A stretch of DNA of 55,640 nucleotides from JBFWVD01 sp050246915 (GTDB lineage Bacteria; Actinomycetota; Acidimicrobiia; Acidimicrobiales; Ilumatobacteraceae): the NCBI GenBank assembly GCA_050246915.1, contig JBFWVD010000033.1, positions 1 through 55,640 on the forward strand, in the 5' to 3' direction. Made by a program: the position numbers and the translations under genes. A model generated the notes under the pieces. It ran no database searches. It was given only the letters and a program-made list of their open reading frames with translations, and had not been told where the DNA came from. Positions 1 through 8,097 of this stretch are shown here, piece after piece; position 1 is the stretch's first letter, and each line of letters starts with the position of its first letter.

Positions 1-473
1 GAGGGATCGCTGTCCACCACGATCCATGCGCCGACGCGCAGTTCGCCGTCGAGTTGGCCGGCCGCCCAGCCGGCGTATCCGGTGAAGAAGCGGACCCGTT
101 CGAGCGACGGGACCTCATCGGGCGAGCGCGTGGGATCGACCGTGCCGATGGTGCCCAAGATGGCCAAGAAGCCCTCGGCCCCCTCCGACTCGGATGGATG
201 GGCGGTGGGGTTCGGCCCGGTCCCGCTCAATCGGGCCAGTGCGATGACCGTGTCTTCCTCGACGGGGCCACCGGCGAACAGCACCGTGGGCCACGCGGCA
301 TGGTGTGCCCATTCCGGCACCACCGCGGCGACGTTGGTGGTGGTCGGTCGGTTGATGACCAGTCCGAACGCGCCGTCGTCGTTGTGCTCGAGCATGAGCA
401 CAACGGTCCGGTCGAAGTTGGGGTCGGCCAGCGGTGGCGTGGCCACCAGCAGACGACCTTTGGTCGAGACCAT
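1..473 (-). CDS. YqgE/AlgH family protein (3' end cut by window edge)
   Basis: The reading frame is open from position 473 to the left edge, so the C-terminus is missing. The product has the YqgE/AlgH (DUF179) pattern: GLVINRP at residues 37-43, FAGGPVEED further in, and YAGWAAGQLDGEL with GAWIVVDSDP near the cut. These proteins are small, cytoplasmic and widely conserved, without an agreed biochemical function. The gene lies 27 bases downstream of rmuC on the same strand and is probably co-transcribed with it. The ATG at 473 is used; a GTG two codons upstream is equally possible, and no clear ribosome binding site separates them. Confidence 0.9.
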   Translation of the reverse strand, partial: MVSTKGRLLVATPPLADPNFDRTVVLMLEHNDDGAFGLVINRPTTTNVAAVVPEWAHHAAWPTVLFAGGPVEEDTVIALARLSGTGPNPTAHPSESEGAEGFLAILGTIGTVDPTRSPDEVPSLERVRFFTGYAGWAAGQLDGELRVGAWIVVDSDP

Positions 474-500
474 GTGCACAGTGTGCCAAGCCCGCGGTGG

Positions 501-1664
501 TCAGGTGAACGTCAGCGACTCCACATCGTCGGTGACGCCCTCGATGGCGTCACGCGCCGACTCGTCATCCGATCCAGCGAGCATCCCTCGCTCGGCACTC
601 ACGCCCTCGATCTGGTTGATCACCCGATCGAGTTGATTTCGTCGCGTGGTTTGCAGTTCGGCGAACGCCTTCGCCACCGACACGAACCCGCGGTCGATCT
701 TGTCGAGCTGGTTGGTGTAGCGGTTCCACTGGGTCTTGAATCGACTGACGAGGCCGAGGATCTGGTCGGCCTGCTGCTCGACCATGAAGTTGTCATAGGC
801 CTGCCGGATGACACCCAACATGGCGAAGAGGGTGAGCGGTGAGCAGAACACGATGTGCTGGGCGAGCGCATCGTCGACCAACGCCGGATCGTGTTCGTGG
901 ATGTACGCGGTGACCGTCTCGTTGGGGATGAACAGGAGCACGTCGTTGAGGGCGTGCTCATCGGCGGCATAGGACCGCTTTGCCAACTCCCGCACGCGCA
1001 GACGCACGTCGGTGAGGAATTGCTTGCGATGCGCGGCTCGCTCGACGTCGGAGCTGGCGTCGAGCACCCGCAGATAGGAGCTGAGGGGGAACTTCACGTC
1101 CATGAAGAGCTTGTGCCCCTTGGGCAGCAGGAAGGTGAAGTCGGGGATGCCCGAGCGATCATCGTTGGCCGTCTGCTTGACGTAGTTGATGTGCTCGACG
1201 AAGCCGGCGAGGTGCAGCACGTCCTCGGCCATCCGCTCGCCCCATTGACCGCGGGTCTTGGTAGAGGCGAGCGCCTCGCGCAATTGCCCGGTGGTGAGGG
1301 CCAGCTCCCGCGTGGACGATGCGTGCACCGAGAGCTGTGCCCCGAGTTGGAGCATGGATTCGTGACTGGCGGCCTTGAGCCCGGCCAGCATGTCGGCCAC
1401 CCGCGACAGTTCGCCGCGCAGTTCGGTCTGCACCTCGGCGAGGCGCGTCTCGACCATCTGGTCACGAATGGCAGCAGTGGCGCCCTGGGTGGCCCGAGCC
1501 TCGAGCCGGGCGATGGCTTCGTTCAGGGCGGCCTGCTGGCTGGGATGGGCCGACGAAGGTGCTCGGGATCGGGCGCGGGCAGCGATGACCAACCCGGCAC
1601 CGATCCCCAGGACCAACACCACCATCAGGGCGACAGCGATCACGATCAACGACAAGGTGCTCAT
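501..1664 (-). CDS. rmuC: RmuC family DNA recombination protein
   Basis: 387 residues. Residues 5-29 form a membrane helix. A stretch rich in Ala, Glu, Arg and Leu (about 45-130) should be coiled coil. The RmuC core follows, with TRGQWGE near 136, IPDFTFLLPKG, MDVKFPLSSYL and LLFIPNETVTAYI. RmuC proteins have a PD-(D/E)XK-like nuclease fold and limit inversions and rearrangements at short inverted repeats in E. coli. Length and motif order are normal. It sits between the upstream lipoprotein gene (42-base gap) and yqgE. The abundance of palindromes elsewhere in this window makes the gene a relevant neighbour, but no functional link is shown. Confidence 0.93.
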   Translation of the reverse strand: MSTLSLIVIAVALMVVLVLGIGAGLVIAARARSRAPSSAHPSQQAALNEAIARLEARATQGATAAIRDQMVETRLAEVQTELRGELSRVADMLAGLKAASHESMLQLGAQLSVHASSTRELALTTGQLREALASTKTRGQWGERMAEDVLHLAGFVEHINYVKQTANDDRSGIPDFTFLLPKGHKLFMDVKFPLSSYLRVLDASSDVERAAHRKQFLTDVRLRVRELAKRSYAADEHALNDVLLFIPNETVTAYIHEHDPALVDDALAQHIVFCSPLTLFAMLGVIRQAYDNFMVEQQADQILGLVSRFKTQWNRYTNQLDKIDRGFVSVAKAFAELQTTRRNQLDRVINQIEGVSAERGMLAGSDDESARDAIEGVTDDVESLTFT

Positions 1665-1706
1665 GACGCCATGGTGGATGGGGGGTGTGATGTTTTCTGG
1701 TGGGAC

Positions 1707-2546
1707 CTACCGCGCGGTGGGGGTGACGGATGCCAGATCGCTGAACAGGGTGCTCCCGGAGGCTTCCAGTCGGGCCCGATGTGCGGCCAGTACCCCTTCG
1801 GTCACCGCGTCCAGCTCCCTCGTCGCACACCGTTCGTCGATGAGCGCAACGGCTCGCTCCTCAGCCTGCAGCGCGGCCAACGCAACACTGTCAGCGGGGC
1901 CGAGAGCGGCAAGTCGGGCCGAGATCTCGTCGCGTACCGCCCGGGGATCGGCGGCGTGGATGCCCTCGCGAGCCATGCACCGTGACCACGCCATCTCGGC
2001 CTCGACCACGGCCGGGTCGCGGTCCACCGCGTCGTGCAGCTCGGTGAGCTCCCCGGCGTGAACAGCCATGAACCGCTCCAACGGGCCGATCACCTTGCGC
2101 CGGGAGACGTTGAAGCAGCCTCCTGGTGGGTCCGCCGCAACGGGGCCGAACATGGCATCGAGATAGGCCTCATTGGCCACCGCGTCGAGCCCTGCCAAGT
2201 ACGTCGCGTTCGGATCGTCGGACGGCACCGATGGTGCCGTGGCGACGATCGTCGAGATGCCATAGCCGTAGCGCTCTCGGAACTCATGGCTGTCGACGCC
2301 GTCACTCCCCATCGGCGGCGGGGTCGCCGGTGTGGTGGGCACGTAGTCGAATCCGGCGGATCGCATGCACATCGCCACCGCTTCGTCGATGACGATCTCG
2401 GCATTCAGCTGCATCTGTTCGAGGTTGGCCAGCGCGTCCACGAGGGACTCGCGTGCCAACGGTGCTGACTCGACGCATCCGATGAGCGACGTGAGCGATG
2501 TGAGGGCCGCGACGACCACCAGCGACCGGGCCGATGGCGCCGTCAT
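1707..2546 (-). CDS. secreted lipoprotein overlapping the phospholipase gene
   Basis: 279 residues starting at the ATG that overlaps the phospholipase stop as ATGA, which implies translational coupling. The N-terminus is a lipoprotein signal peptide: a hydrophobic run (residues 9-22) ends in LIGC with Cys24 as the lipidation site. The mature part is acidic and Ala-rich with scattered cysteines (for example in AMCMRSAG, GGCFNV, WSRCMAREG and DERCATREL), which suggests disulfide bonds outside the membrane. I recognise no domain. A longer frame runs upstream into the phospholipase gene, but the overlap start gives the clean signal peptide. Its pairing with a secreted phospholipase suggests a partner, inhibitor or anchoring role; this is inference only. 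Confidence 0.8.
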   Translation of the reverse strand: MTAPSARSLVVVAALTSLTSLIGCVESAPLARESLVDALANLEQMQLNAEIVIDEAVAMCMRSAGFDYVPTTPATPPPMGSDGVDSHEFRERYGYGISTIVATAPSVPSDDPNATYLAGLDAVANEAYLDAMFGPVAADPPGGCFNVSRRKVIGPLERFMAVHAGELTELHDAVDRDPAVVEAEMAWSRCMAREGIHAADPRAVRDEISARLAALGPADSVALAALQAEERAVALIDERCATRELDAVTEGVLAAHRARLEASGSTLFSDLASVTPTAR

Positions 2547-3061
2547 GGGTAGAAGGCGCTGCGACCCCAATTGCGCACCGCGATGTGGAAGGTGTTGGCC
2601 GCTTGTCGGCACGCCGGCCCGACCCACGCCGACCACCCCGTGTATCGCTCGTTGCAGGAGCGCTGCAGTTCGTTCTTGAGGCGATCGTCGATCCACCGAC
2701 GATGCGCCTCGTCGGCACCGAGGCCCAGACCCTTACCGAAGTTGCGGTAGCCGAAGTCGTGTTGACGACACGGATCGGAGCTGAACAACAACCCAGCGTC
2801 CCAGGTCGGACCGCTGCATCCGTCGTCGGACCAGTCGAACGGGGACGCGCCGATTGCCTTGGCCCCCATGAACGAATGGAACGGAAGATCGACCAGGTTC
2901 ACCGCGCGAGATGCGGTGCTGGGATCAGCCGCGGCGCGCAACGCAGGCAGAGCGATCACGGCAGCGATGACCAACCCCAGAGCGACGAATGGGCGCCATA
3001 GGAAACGCCTGACGGGATCACAGGGGCGACCGCCCCGAACAACTTGCATCGAGCCGGGCAT
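2543..3061 (-). CDS. secreted prokaryotic phospholipase A2
   Basis: 172 residues. A basic N-terminus and a hydrophobic stretch (about 25-45) form a signal peptide. The mature part matches prokaryotic secretory phospholipase A2 (Phospholip_A2_3): FDWSDDGCSGP (75-85), CRQHDFGYRNFG (98-109) with catalytic His101, and a helix containing Asp125, the likely partner of the His-Asp dyad. Cys82/Cys98 and Cys136/Cys151 are placed to make the two disulfides of the Streptomyces violaceoruber enzyme. The expected reaction is calcium-dependent hydrolysis of the sn-2 acyl ester of phospholipids outside the cell. A lipoprotein gene overlaps its stop codon. The dedA gene is 195 bases upstream, separated by hairpins, so this gene may have its own promoter. 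Confidence 0.92.
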   Translation of the reverse strand: MPGSMQVVRGGRPCDPVRRFLWRPFVALGLVIAAVIALPALRAAADPSTASRAVNLVDLPFHSFMGAKAIGASPFDWSDDGCSGPTWDAGLLFSSDPCRQHDFGYRNFGKGLGLGADEAHRRWIDDRLKNELQRSCNERYTGWSAWVGPACRQAANTFHIAVRNWGRSAFYP

Positions 3062-3134
3062 GAACGCTCCAACCGATCGACACGCGGCACCACATGACGC
3101 CGCTCACGGCAGAGGCCTTGCCCCGATCGAGCCC

Positions 3135-3211
3135 CTCGACAGTGATTGTCGAGCCTGGGCGATCACCCGCCGGCGCGGGTGACGGCGAACGTAAGCCGAC
3201 GGATCCGTCGG
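3135..3211. terminator. cluster of three hairpins between dedA and the phospholipase gene
   Basis: Three perfect stem-loops follow one another: 3135-3153 (CTCGACA, 5-base loop, TGTCGAG), 3163-3182 (TCACCCG, 6-base loop, CGGGTGA) and 3196-3211, a 16-base perfect palindrome centred on GGATCC. They lie just past the dedA stop codon (minus strand) and may end that transcript. None has an obvious U-tract, so this is a structural call. Confidence 0.5.
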
Positions 3212-3256
3212 TTCAAGTCGCGGCGACGCCACAGGCGGCCTCGGGCAGACGCCGAG

Positions 3257-3997
3257 TCATTCCTCGTGGAGTTTCGACCGCGAGACGAGATCTTGCTCGT
3301 CCTGCGCTTGCAGTCGCTCGACGACCACCTCGAGGGGCTCGTGGGTCAGGCCGGGGTGCGCCAGTTCTTCAGCGGCGCGTTCCCGCCTGGTCAGGACGAC
3401 CTTGCGGACGAGGAGCCCCGCGATGCCGAAGCCGATGAGCACGACAACGATGGTTTGGAACGGTTCGGTGAACTCGAGCACCTGTTCCCACTGGTGAGCG
3501 AGGAGGTAGCCGGCGGTGACCAAGACCGTGTTCCACACGAGGCTGCCGATGAGGGTGAAGAGCGTGAACGCCCCGAGCGGCATGCGTCGGAAGCCAGCGG
3601 GGATGGAGATCAGTGAGCGGATGAGCGGCACGCATCGGCACACGAGCATGGCGGAACGCGATCTACGGTCGAACCAGGCCTCGGCCCGGTCGAGGTCGGA
3701 CTCGCCGAAACCGACCCAGGCGCCGTAGCGGATGACGACGGCACGGAGCCGTACCGGACCCACCGCGGCCGAGAGCCCGTAGAGGATCCACGCACCGACC
3801 ACGGAACCGATCGTGGCGGCGATGATCATGCCGACCACCCAGGCGTCGCCTCGTGACGCGGTGTAACCGGCGAGGCCGAGCACGACTTCGGACGGAATCG
3901 GCGGGAAGACGTTCTCGAGGGCGACGAGCATCGCGACACCCAGGTATCCGAGCCGCTCGACGATGCCGGTGGCCCAGTCGGTCAGATTCTCGAGCAT
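3257..3997 (-). CDS. DedA family membrane protein
   Basis: 246 residues of the DedA/SNARE-associated (VTT) family. Visible family features are ENVFPPIPSEVVLGLAGY (about 28-45), GSVVGAWILYGLS, the RFFP-like region RCVPLIRSLISIPAGFRRMPLGAF, and GSLVWNTVLVTAGYLLA. Several transmembrane helices alternate with a re-entrant amphipathic segment. DedA proteins act in the inner membrane as proton-dependent lipid transporters; some members flip undecaprenyl phosphate or phosphatidylethanolamine. The charged C-terminal tail should be cytoplasmic. It stands alone on the minus strand upstream of the phospholipase gene. Substrate cannot be read from sequence. Confidence 0.92.
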   Translation of the reverse strand: MLENLTDWATGIVERLGYLGVAMLVALENVFPPIPSEVVLGLAGYTASRGDAWVVGMIIAATIGSVVGAWILYGLSAAVGPVRLRAVVIRYGAWVGFGESDLDRAEAWFDRRSRSAMLVCRCVPLIRSLISIPAGFRRMPLGAFTLFTLIGSLVWNTVLVTAGYLLAHQWEQVLEFTEPFQTIVVVLIGFGIAGLLVRKVVLTRRERAAEELAHPGLTHEPLEVVVERLQAQDEQDLVSRSKLHEE

Positions 3998-4105
3998 GGG
4001 CAGTCGGCAATCCCGTCGGCTGTGTACCCGGTGTCTCTAGGGCAGAACGTGGAGGTGAGCGACCAGCATACGATCGCTCTCGTCGTCGCCCATGGCAGCA
4101 CGTAC

Positions 4106-4672
4106 TCAGAACGGGCTGAGCCCCATGCGACCGCGCACCGCGATCATCTCCCCGAGGTGGTTCACGCGATGGCCGATCGCCTCCCATTGGATGAACCACC
4201 ACAGGGGTTTGTCCGTCCACATCCGATGCAGCCAGGGCGCCGCGTCCACCGTCACCGGTCCGTGGACCGCAAGACGGGTTGACGCGTTCGGCACCTCGTC
4301 GAGTGAGATGACGTCCAGCGATGCCAAGGCAGTGGCCACCGAGTCGTTCACTCGAGCGACGTAGTCGGTCAACGCGTCGAGATCGAGTGCCGCGGTCAGC
4401 GCTTCATCCTCTGCTTCACCCAGCCCAGCCTCGATGGGGAGCGACTCGATGCCGAGCGCTCGGCGATCGATGAGCAGGGCATGATCACCGATGACCGCGT
4501 TGATGGCGAGATCGGCGTGCAAGCACGTGTGGAACAGGAGGTGGGCGATCGAGGAACCCGAGCCGTCGACACGCTCGCGCCAGCGATGGCGCGGTACGTG
4601 AGCCACTATCGACTGATCGAACCGTTCCACGAGGCCACGGTGCTCGGCCTCGATCCATTCGATGAGGTTCAC
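4106..4672 (-). CDS. DinB-like four-helix protein
   Basis: 188 residues from a GTG with GGAGA seven bases upstream. That start is preferred because the same frame runs far upstream as out-of-frame noise of the next gene. The protein has the DinB/DUF664 pattern of spaced histidines on helices: HLLFHTCLHADLAIN near 50-65 and HRVNHLGEMIAVRGRMG at the C-terminus, which together can bind one metal ion. The family includes thiol-dependent transferases that use mycothiol or bacillithiol, and many uncharacterised members. The gene follows the 4701-5528 gene by 28 bases and is probably in the same transcript. The C-terminal LSPF ending is typical of the family. Confidence 0.82.
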   Translation of the reverse strand: MNLIEWIEAEHRGLVERFDQSIVAHVPRHRWRERVDGSGSSIAHLLFHTCLHADLAINAVIGDHALLIDRRALGIESLPIEAGLGEAEDEALTAALDLDALTDYVARVNDSVATALASLDVISLDEVPNASTRLAVHGPVTVDAAPWLHRMWTDKPLWWFIQWEAIGHRVNHLGEMIAVRGRMGLSPF

Positions 4673-4700
4673 GACGGGTTCTCCGAGAGATCGCAGTGGA

Positions 4701-5528
4701 TCAGGGGCGGATCCACTCCACGAGATGCCCGACAGAGGGATCCAGATCCGCCGCCCATTGCACCACAGCCGGACGATCGGTGAGGACCACGACCGGCCGC
4801 AACGTGGCGGCGCGTGACAACAGGGAGAGCGCCGCGCCGTCGTCGCGGTGCAGCGATTGGGTGGAACCGTGATCGATGACCAGTGGTGCGATCGCCATGA
4901 TCGGATCGGTGGCGTGACGCACGCCCAGTTCTCGCTGCAGCGCGTCGCTGCGGTCGAGCAGTTCCTGCTCGACCAGGCGCGCCCGTTCGAACTCGCCCGT
5001 GGCTTCGACGAGGGCGCGCTGCGCATCGGTGAGCGCGCTGACCGCCTGGTCCCACCGCTCGGTGCACGGTCCCTCGGGTAGCCCACCGTCGCGAGCATCG
5101 ACCACGACCGAGCCGGACAACACGGGACGGACGTGTTCGATGGCGCCGAGGGCTGCCAGCGCCAAGCTGCGCGTGCCGTGGGATTGGAGCTCCATGACCA
5201 CCTCGGCGGCGGCGTCGCGGTGTCGTGCACAGCGCTCGACCAGCTGTGCTGCATCGTGGCGCTCGCTACGGGCCCGAGCGATGGCCGCTTCGATCCCGTC
5301 GAGGTCGAGCTCCATCGCGTGATGGGCATCGACAGAGAGGAACTCGACCCGCCCACCGCGCATCACCTCGCCCGTGAGCGAAGAAGGTTGGCCGCTGAGG
5401 AACTGCCGCCACGCTCGCAGGAACTCAGCGCGTGCCTCCGCATCAATGGCGACAACGGTCAGACGTTGGTGTAGGTCTATTCGGCCGGAGCAGGCTCCAG
5501 CCAGGGACAACGAAGTCCAGGTATTCAC
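4701..5528 (-). CDS. ATPase-like protein with coiled coil and no Walker A
   Basis: About 275 residues if the GTG at 5528 (preceded by AGGGG) is the start; the frame is open to 5657, so the start is uncertain. The layout resembles an SMC/RecF-type ATPase: an N-terminal piece LHQRLTVVAIDAEARAEFLRAW sits where such proteins carry GxxGxGKS, then a long Glu/Arg/Ala-rich region (about 80-200) likely to be coiled coil, then APLVIDHGSTQSLHRDD and RPVVVLTDRPAVVQWA, which resemble Walker B and the following strand. The Walker A lysine is missing. I recognise no named family. Whether it still binds nucleotide is unknown. Confidence 0.65.
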   Translation of the reverse strand: MNTWTSLSLAGACSGRIDLHQRLTVVAIDAEARAEFLRAWRQFLSGQPSSLTGEVMRGGRVEFLSVDAHHAMELDLDGIEAAIARARSERHDAAQLVERCARHRDAAAEVVMELQSHGTRSLALAALGAIEHVRPVLSGSVVVDARDGGLPEGPCTERWDQAVSALTDAQRALVEATGEFERARLVEQELLDRSDALQRELGVRHATDPIMAIAPLVIDHGSTQSLHRDDGAALSLLSRAATLRPVVVLTDRPAVVQWAADLDPSVGHLVEWIRP

Positions 5529-5718
5529 AGCACGCCCCTGTGCAGATTCAGTTCCGAGCCGGTTGACCCGTCGCAACATCCATCGGCCCGATGCCGTCCC
5601 CCTCTTGAGGCCTTGCCCGGTCTCAGCCCTACGATGAGTCGGTAGACCTACGACCATCCACCGACCTCATTGGTTCATGATGCTGCTCTCCCGACGGCCC
5701 GCGTGAAATAATCACCTC

Positions 5719-6141
5719 ATGGCTCAAGGCAAGAAGCGCGGACCGAAGCAAGTGACCGAGGCCCACAAGGCCGCAATGCAAGCCGGGCGTCAAGAATCAA
5801 AGGCGGTGCGCGACTATCTCGAGGCTCTTGAAGCCCATCGACCCAAACGCGGTCGCAAGCGCACGACCGAGTCGGTCAACAAGCGACTGGCCGCTGTCGA
5901 GCAGGAGATCGAAGAAGCCGACCCGCTGTCCCGGTTGAATCTGGTACAGGAGCGGATGGATCTCATCGCCGAACTGGAGTCGCTCGAGGCGGGTGACAAC
6001 CTGGCCGAATTGGAAGCGGCGTTCATCTCTGCAGCCGCGGCCTATAGCGAGCGTCGTGGTATCAGCTATTCAGCATGGCGCGAAGTCGGGGTCGACGCCG
6101 CAGTGCTCAAGCAGGCCGGCATCAGCCGCGCCGCCTCCTGA
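5719..6141 (+). CDS. conserved-looking basic/acidic helical protein of unknown function
   Basis: 140 residues. The N-terminal third is rich in Lys and Arg (KKRGPKQVTEAHKAAM, HRPKRGRKRTTESVNKRL) and could bind nucleic acid. A middle segment (about 60-100) is Glu/Leu-rich and should form a helix or short coiled coil. The C-terminus ends in ISYSAWREVGVDAAVLKQAGI, which looks like a small conserved helical module. The ATG at 5719 is the only plausible start. It is transcribed alone on the plus strand, divergently from the 4701-5528 gene and convergently with purQ. I do not recognise the family; a nucleoid-associated or regulatory role would be a guess. Confidence 0.75.
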   Translation: MAQGKKRGPKQVTEAHKAAMQAGRQESKAVRDYLEALEAHRPKRGRKRTTESVNKRLAAVEQEIEEADPLSRLNLVQERMDLIAELESLEAGDNLAELEAAFISAAAAYSERRGISYSAWREVGVDAAVLKQAGISRAAS

Positions 6142-6204
6142 ACGACCCTGTCACCTGAAGACCCTGGCGCCTCCTCGACCCTCTCCGGGGCGTAGATCCG
6201 CAGG

Positions 6205-6912
6205 TCAGACCGCTGTGGTTGCTGGCGTGCCCGTGGCCGCCGGCACGGCGGCCAGCAGCGATCGCATGATGACTGCGCCGTCGGTGCTACCGAGTAGTGG
6301 GTGACATGCCCGCTCGGGATGGGGCATCAAACCGACGACGTTCCGCGCTTGGTTGCACACACCGGCGATGTCATCGAGCGATCCGTTGGGATTGTCGAGA
6401 TAGCGGAACACCACACGGTCCTCATCGCGCAACTGGTCGCGGGTCCGGCGATCACAGGTGTAGTTCCCCTCGAAGTGATTGATGGGAAGTTGCAACACCT
6501 GATGCAACGTCGCCTCATTCGTGCACGAGGTCGTCGTGGTCTCGACCCGAATGGCGGTGGTGCTGCAGCGGAACTTCAGCCCGGCATTCTTCTGCAGCGC
6601 ACCGGGGAGCAGACCCGCTTCACACAGCACCTGGAAGCCATTGCAGATTCCCAACACGGGGCCACCGTCGCGTGCGAACGCTTCGATGGCGGTCATGATC
6701 GGGGAGAAGCGAGCGATGGCCCCGGTGCGCAGATAGTCGCCGTGAGCGAACCCGCCGGGCAGCACCAAACCATCGATGTTGGACGCGATCGTGGTGTCTC
6801 CGTGCCACACGATCTCCGCGCTGCCGCCGAGATCACGCACGACCTCGATCACGTCGAGCTCGCAGTTGGTCCCCGGGAAGAGCACCACTCCGATGCGGGC
6901 ACTGCTGCTCAT
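6205..6912 (-). CDS. purQ: phosphoribosylformylglycinamidine synthase subunit PurQ
   Basis: 235 residues, class I glutamine amidotransferase. It supplies ammonia from glutamine for conversion of FGAR to FGAM in purine synthesis, together with PurS and PurL (PurL is not in the window). Catalytic residues are visible: Cys90 in GICNGFQVL, and His198 with Glu200 in MPHPERACHP. LPGGFAHGDYLRTGAIARF is the usual PurQ signature. The C-terminal tail after about residue 218 is Ala/Thr-rich and dispensable-looking. Its ATG overlaps the purS stop as ATGA, so the pair is translationally coupled. Confidence 0.97.
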   Translation of the reverse strand: MSSSARIGVVLFPGTNCELDVIEVVRDLGGSAEIVWHGDTTIASNIDGLVLPGGFAHGDYLRTGAIARFSPIMTAIEAFARDGGPVLGICNGFQVLCEAGLLPGALQKNAGLKFRCSTTAIRVETTTTSCTNEATLHQVLQLPINHFEGNYTCDRRTRDQLRDEDRVVFRYLDNPNGSLDDIAGVCNQARNVVGLMPHPERACHPLLGSTDGAVIMRSLLAAVPAATGTPATTAV

Positions 6913-7160
6913 GCCGGCCTCACCGAGATCGCAGCATCCTCGATCACGGGGTTTGTCAAGAATCGTTGACAGAGGTCGTCGACGGTGGCGACGGCTGATG
7001 CTTCGTCGACGGCCTCGATGGCGAAGCGGATGGCCTTGCCGACCCGCACTGCGCTCACCCCGGTGACACCGAGCATCGGGATCGACCGCTCGATGGTGGC
7101 GCCCTGAGGATCGGCAACACCACTACGAGGACTCACTTCCACCATCACGTCGAACTTCAT
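6909..7160 (-). CDS. purS: phosphoribosylformylglycinamidine synthase subunit PurS
   Basis: 83 residues, the size of the small bridging subunit of the three-part FGAM synthase. It begins MKFDVMVEVSPRSGVADPQG and carries SIPMLGVTGVSAVRVGKAIRF, both typical. The ATG at 7160 is chosen because PurS proteins normally start at this MKF segment; a GTG one codon earlier is possible. Its stop overlaps the purQ start. One GTCAA-N6-TTGAC match lies inside the gene at 6955-6970, in codons for the conserved RFLTNP segment, so here coding constraint may explain it. purC ends 40 bases upstream. Confidence 0.93.
   Translation of the reverse strand: MKFDVMVEVSPRSGVADPQGATIERSIPMLGVTGVSAVRVGKAIRFAIEAVDEASAVATVDDLCQRFLTNPVIEDAAISVRPA
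6955..6970. repeat. GTCAA-N6-TTGAC match inside purS
   Basis: Core with spacer GAATCG; one further T/A pair on each side. It falls in conserved codons, so it may be coincidental. Confidence 0.4.
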
Positions 7161-7200
7161 CACGTCATCATGCCCCAACTCGCGGGTTTCGCCCCGCTGA

Positions 7201-8097
7201 TCAGCCGGGCCAATCGGACAAGGAACGACCAGTGATCCGCTCATAGGCCTCGACATATCGAGCCCGTGTGGCAGTGATCACATCATCGGGCAGTGCCGGT
7301 GGCGGCGGCTGCTTGTTCCAACCGGTGCGTTCCAGCCAATCGCGCAGTGGCTGCTTGTCGTAGCTCGGGGGCGTCGATCCGGGGCGCCACGCGTCGGCAG
7401 GCCAAAAGCGCGACGAGTCGGGGGTGAGCACTTCGTCGGCCAGCACGAGCCGCCCGTCGATCGTTCCCAGTTCGAACTTGGTGTCGGCCACGACGATCCC
7501 ATGCTCGGCGGCGTGCCGCGCGCCCTGGGCATAGAGCGCCAACGAGATGCGGCGGGCCTCGGCGGCCACCTCCGCGCCGACCAGCTCGACGGCACGTTCA
7601 TAGCTGATGTTCTCGTCGTGGATGCCGACGGCCGCCTTGGTGGACGGAGTGAAGATGGGCTCGGGTAGCCGATCGCTCTCGCGCAGACCGGCCGGCATCA
7701 CCTCACCGTGCACCGTGCCCGATGCTCGGTATTCCTTCCACGCCGAACCCGACAGATACCCGCGCACAATGCACTCGATGGGCAACATCTCTGCTCGTCG
7801 CACGATCATGGTGCGCCCGTGCCAGAAGCTCGGCGCGCCGACGAGATCGCCGGCATCGGTGGACAGCAGATGGTTGTCGACCACGTCGGCCAGCAACTCG
7901 AACCAGAACGCGCTGATGGCGGTGAGGACCCGGCCCTTGTCGGGCACCGGTTCGGCCATGACCACATCGAACGCGCTCATGCGATCGGACGCCACCAGCA
8001 CCAGGCGGTCGGACCCGTACGAGTAGATGTCGCGGACCTTGCCCCGCGCGATCAGTTCCAACCCGGCCGGCACCCCACCATGGGCCACCTCGCTCAT
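7201..8097 (-). CDS. purC: phosphoribosylaminoimidazole-succinocarboxamide synthase
   Basis: 298 residues of SAICAR synthase, which joins aspartate to CAIR with ATP. Recognisable blocks are GKVRDIYSYGSDRLVLVASDRMSAFD near the N-terminus, VRGYLSGSAWKEY, the binding segment VADTKFELG, and DEVLTPDSSRFW. Length fits the actinobacterial form. The ATG at 8097 overlaps the purB stop as ATGA; an ORF extending further upstream is an artefact inside purB. Gene order purB-purC-purS-purQ on one strand indicates a single operon. Confidence 0.97.
   Translation of the reverse strand: MSEVAHGGVPAGLELIARGKVRDIYSYGSDRLVLVASDRMSAFDVVMAEPVPDKGRVLTAISAFWFELLADVVDNHLLSTDAGDLVGAPSFWHGRTMIVRRAEMLPIECIVRGYLSGSAWKEYRASGTVHGEVMPAGLRESDRLPEPIFTPSTKAAVGIHDENISYERAVELVGAEVAAEARRISLALYAQGARHAAEHGIVVADTKFELGTIDGRLVLADEVLTPDSSRFWPADAWRPGSTPPSYDKQPLRDWLERTGWNKQPPPPALPDDVITATRARYVEAYERITGRSLSDWPG

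Noticed and set aside
3185..3235. Possible tRNA (GGTTCAAGTC resembles a T-loop)
   Set aside because: The five bases on either side of the T-like loop do not pair and no acceptor or anticodon stem can be drawn.
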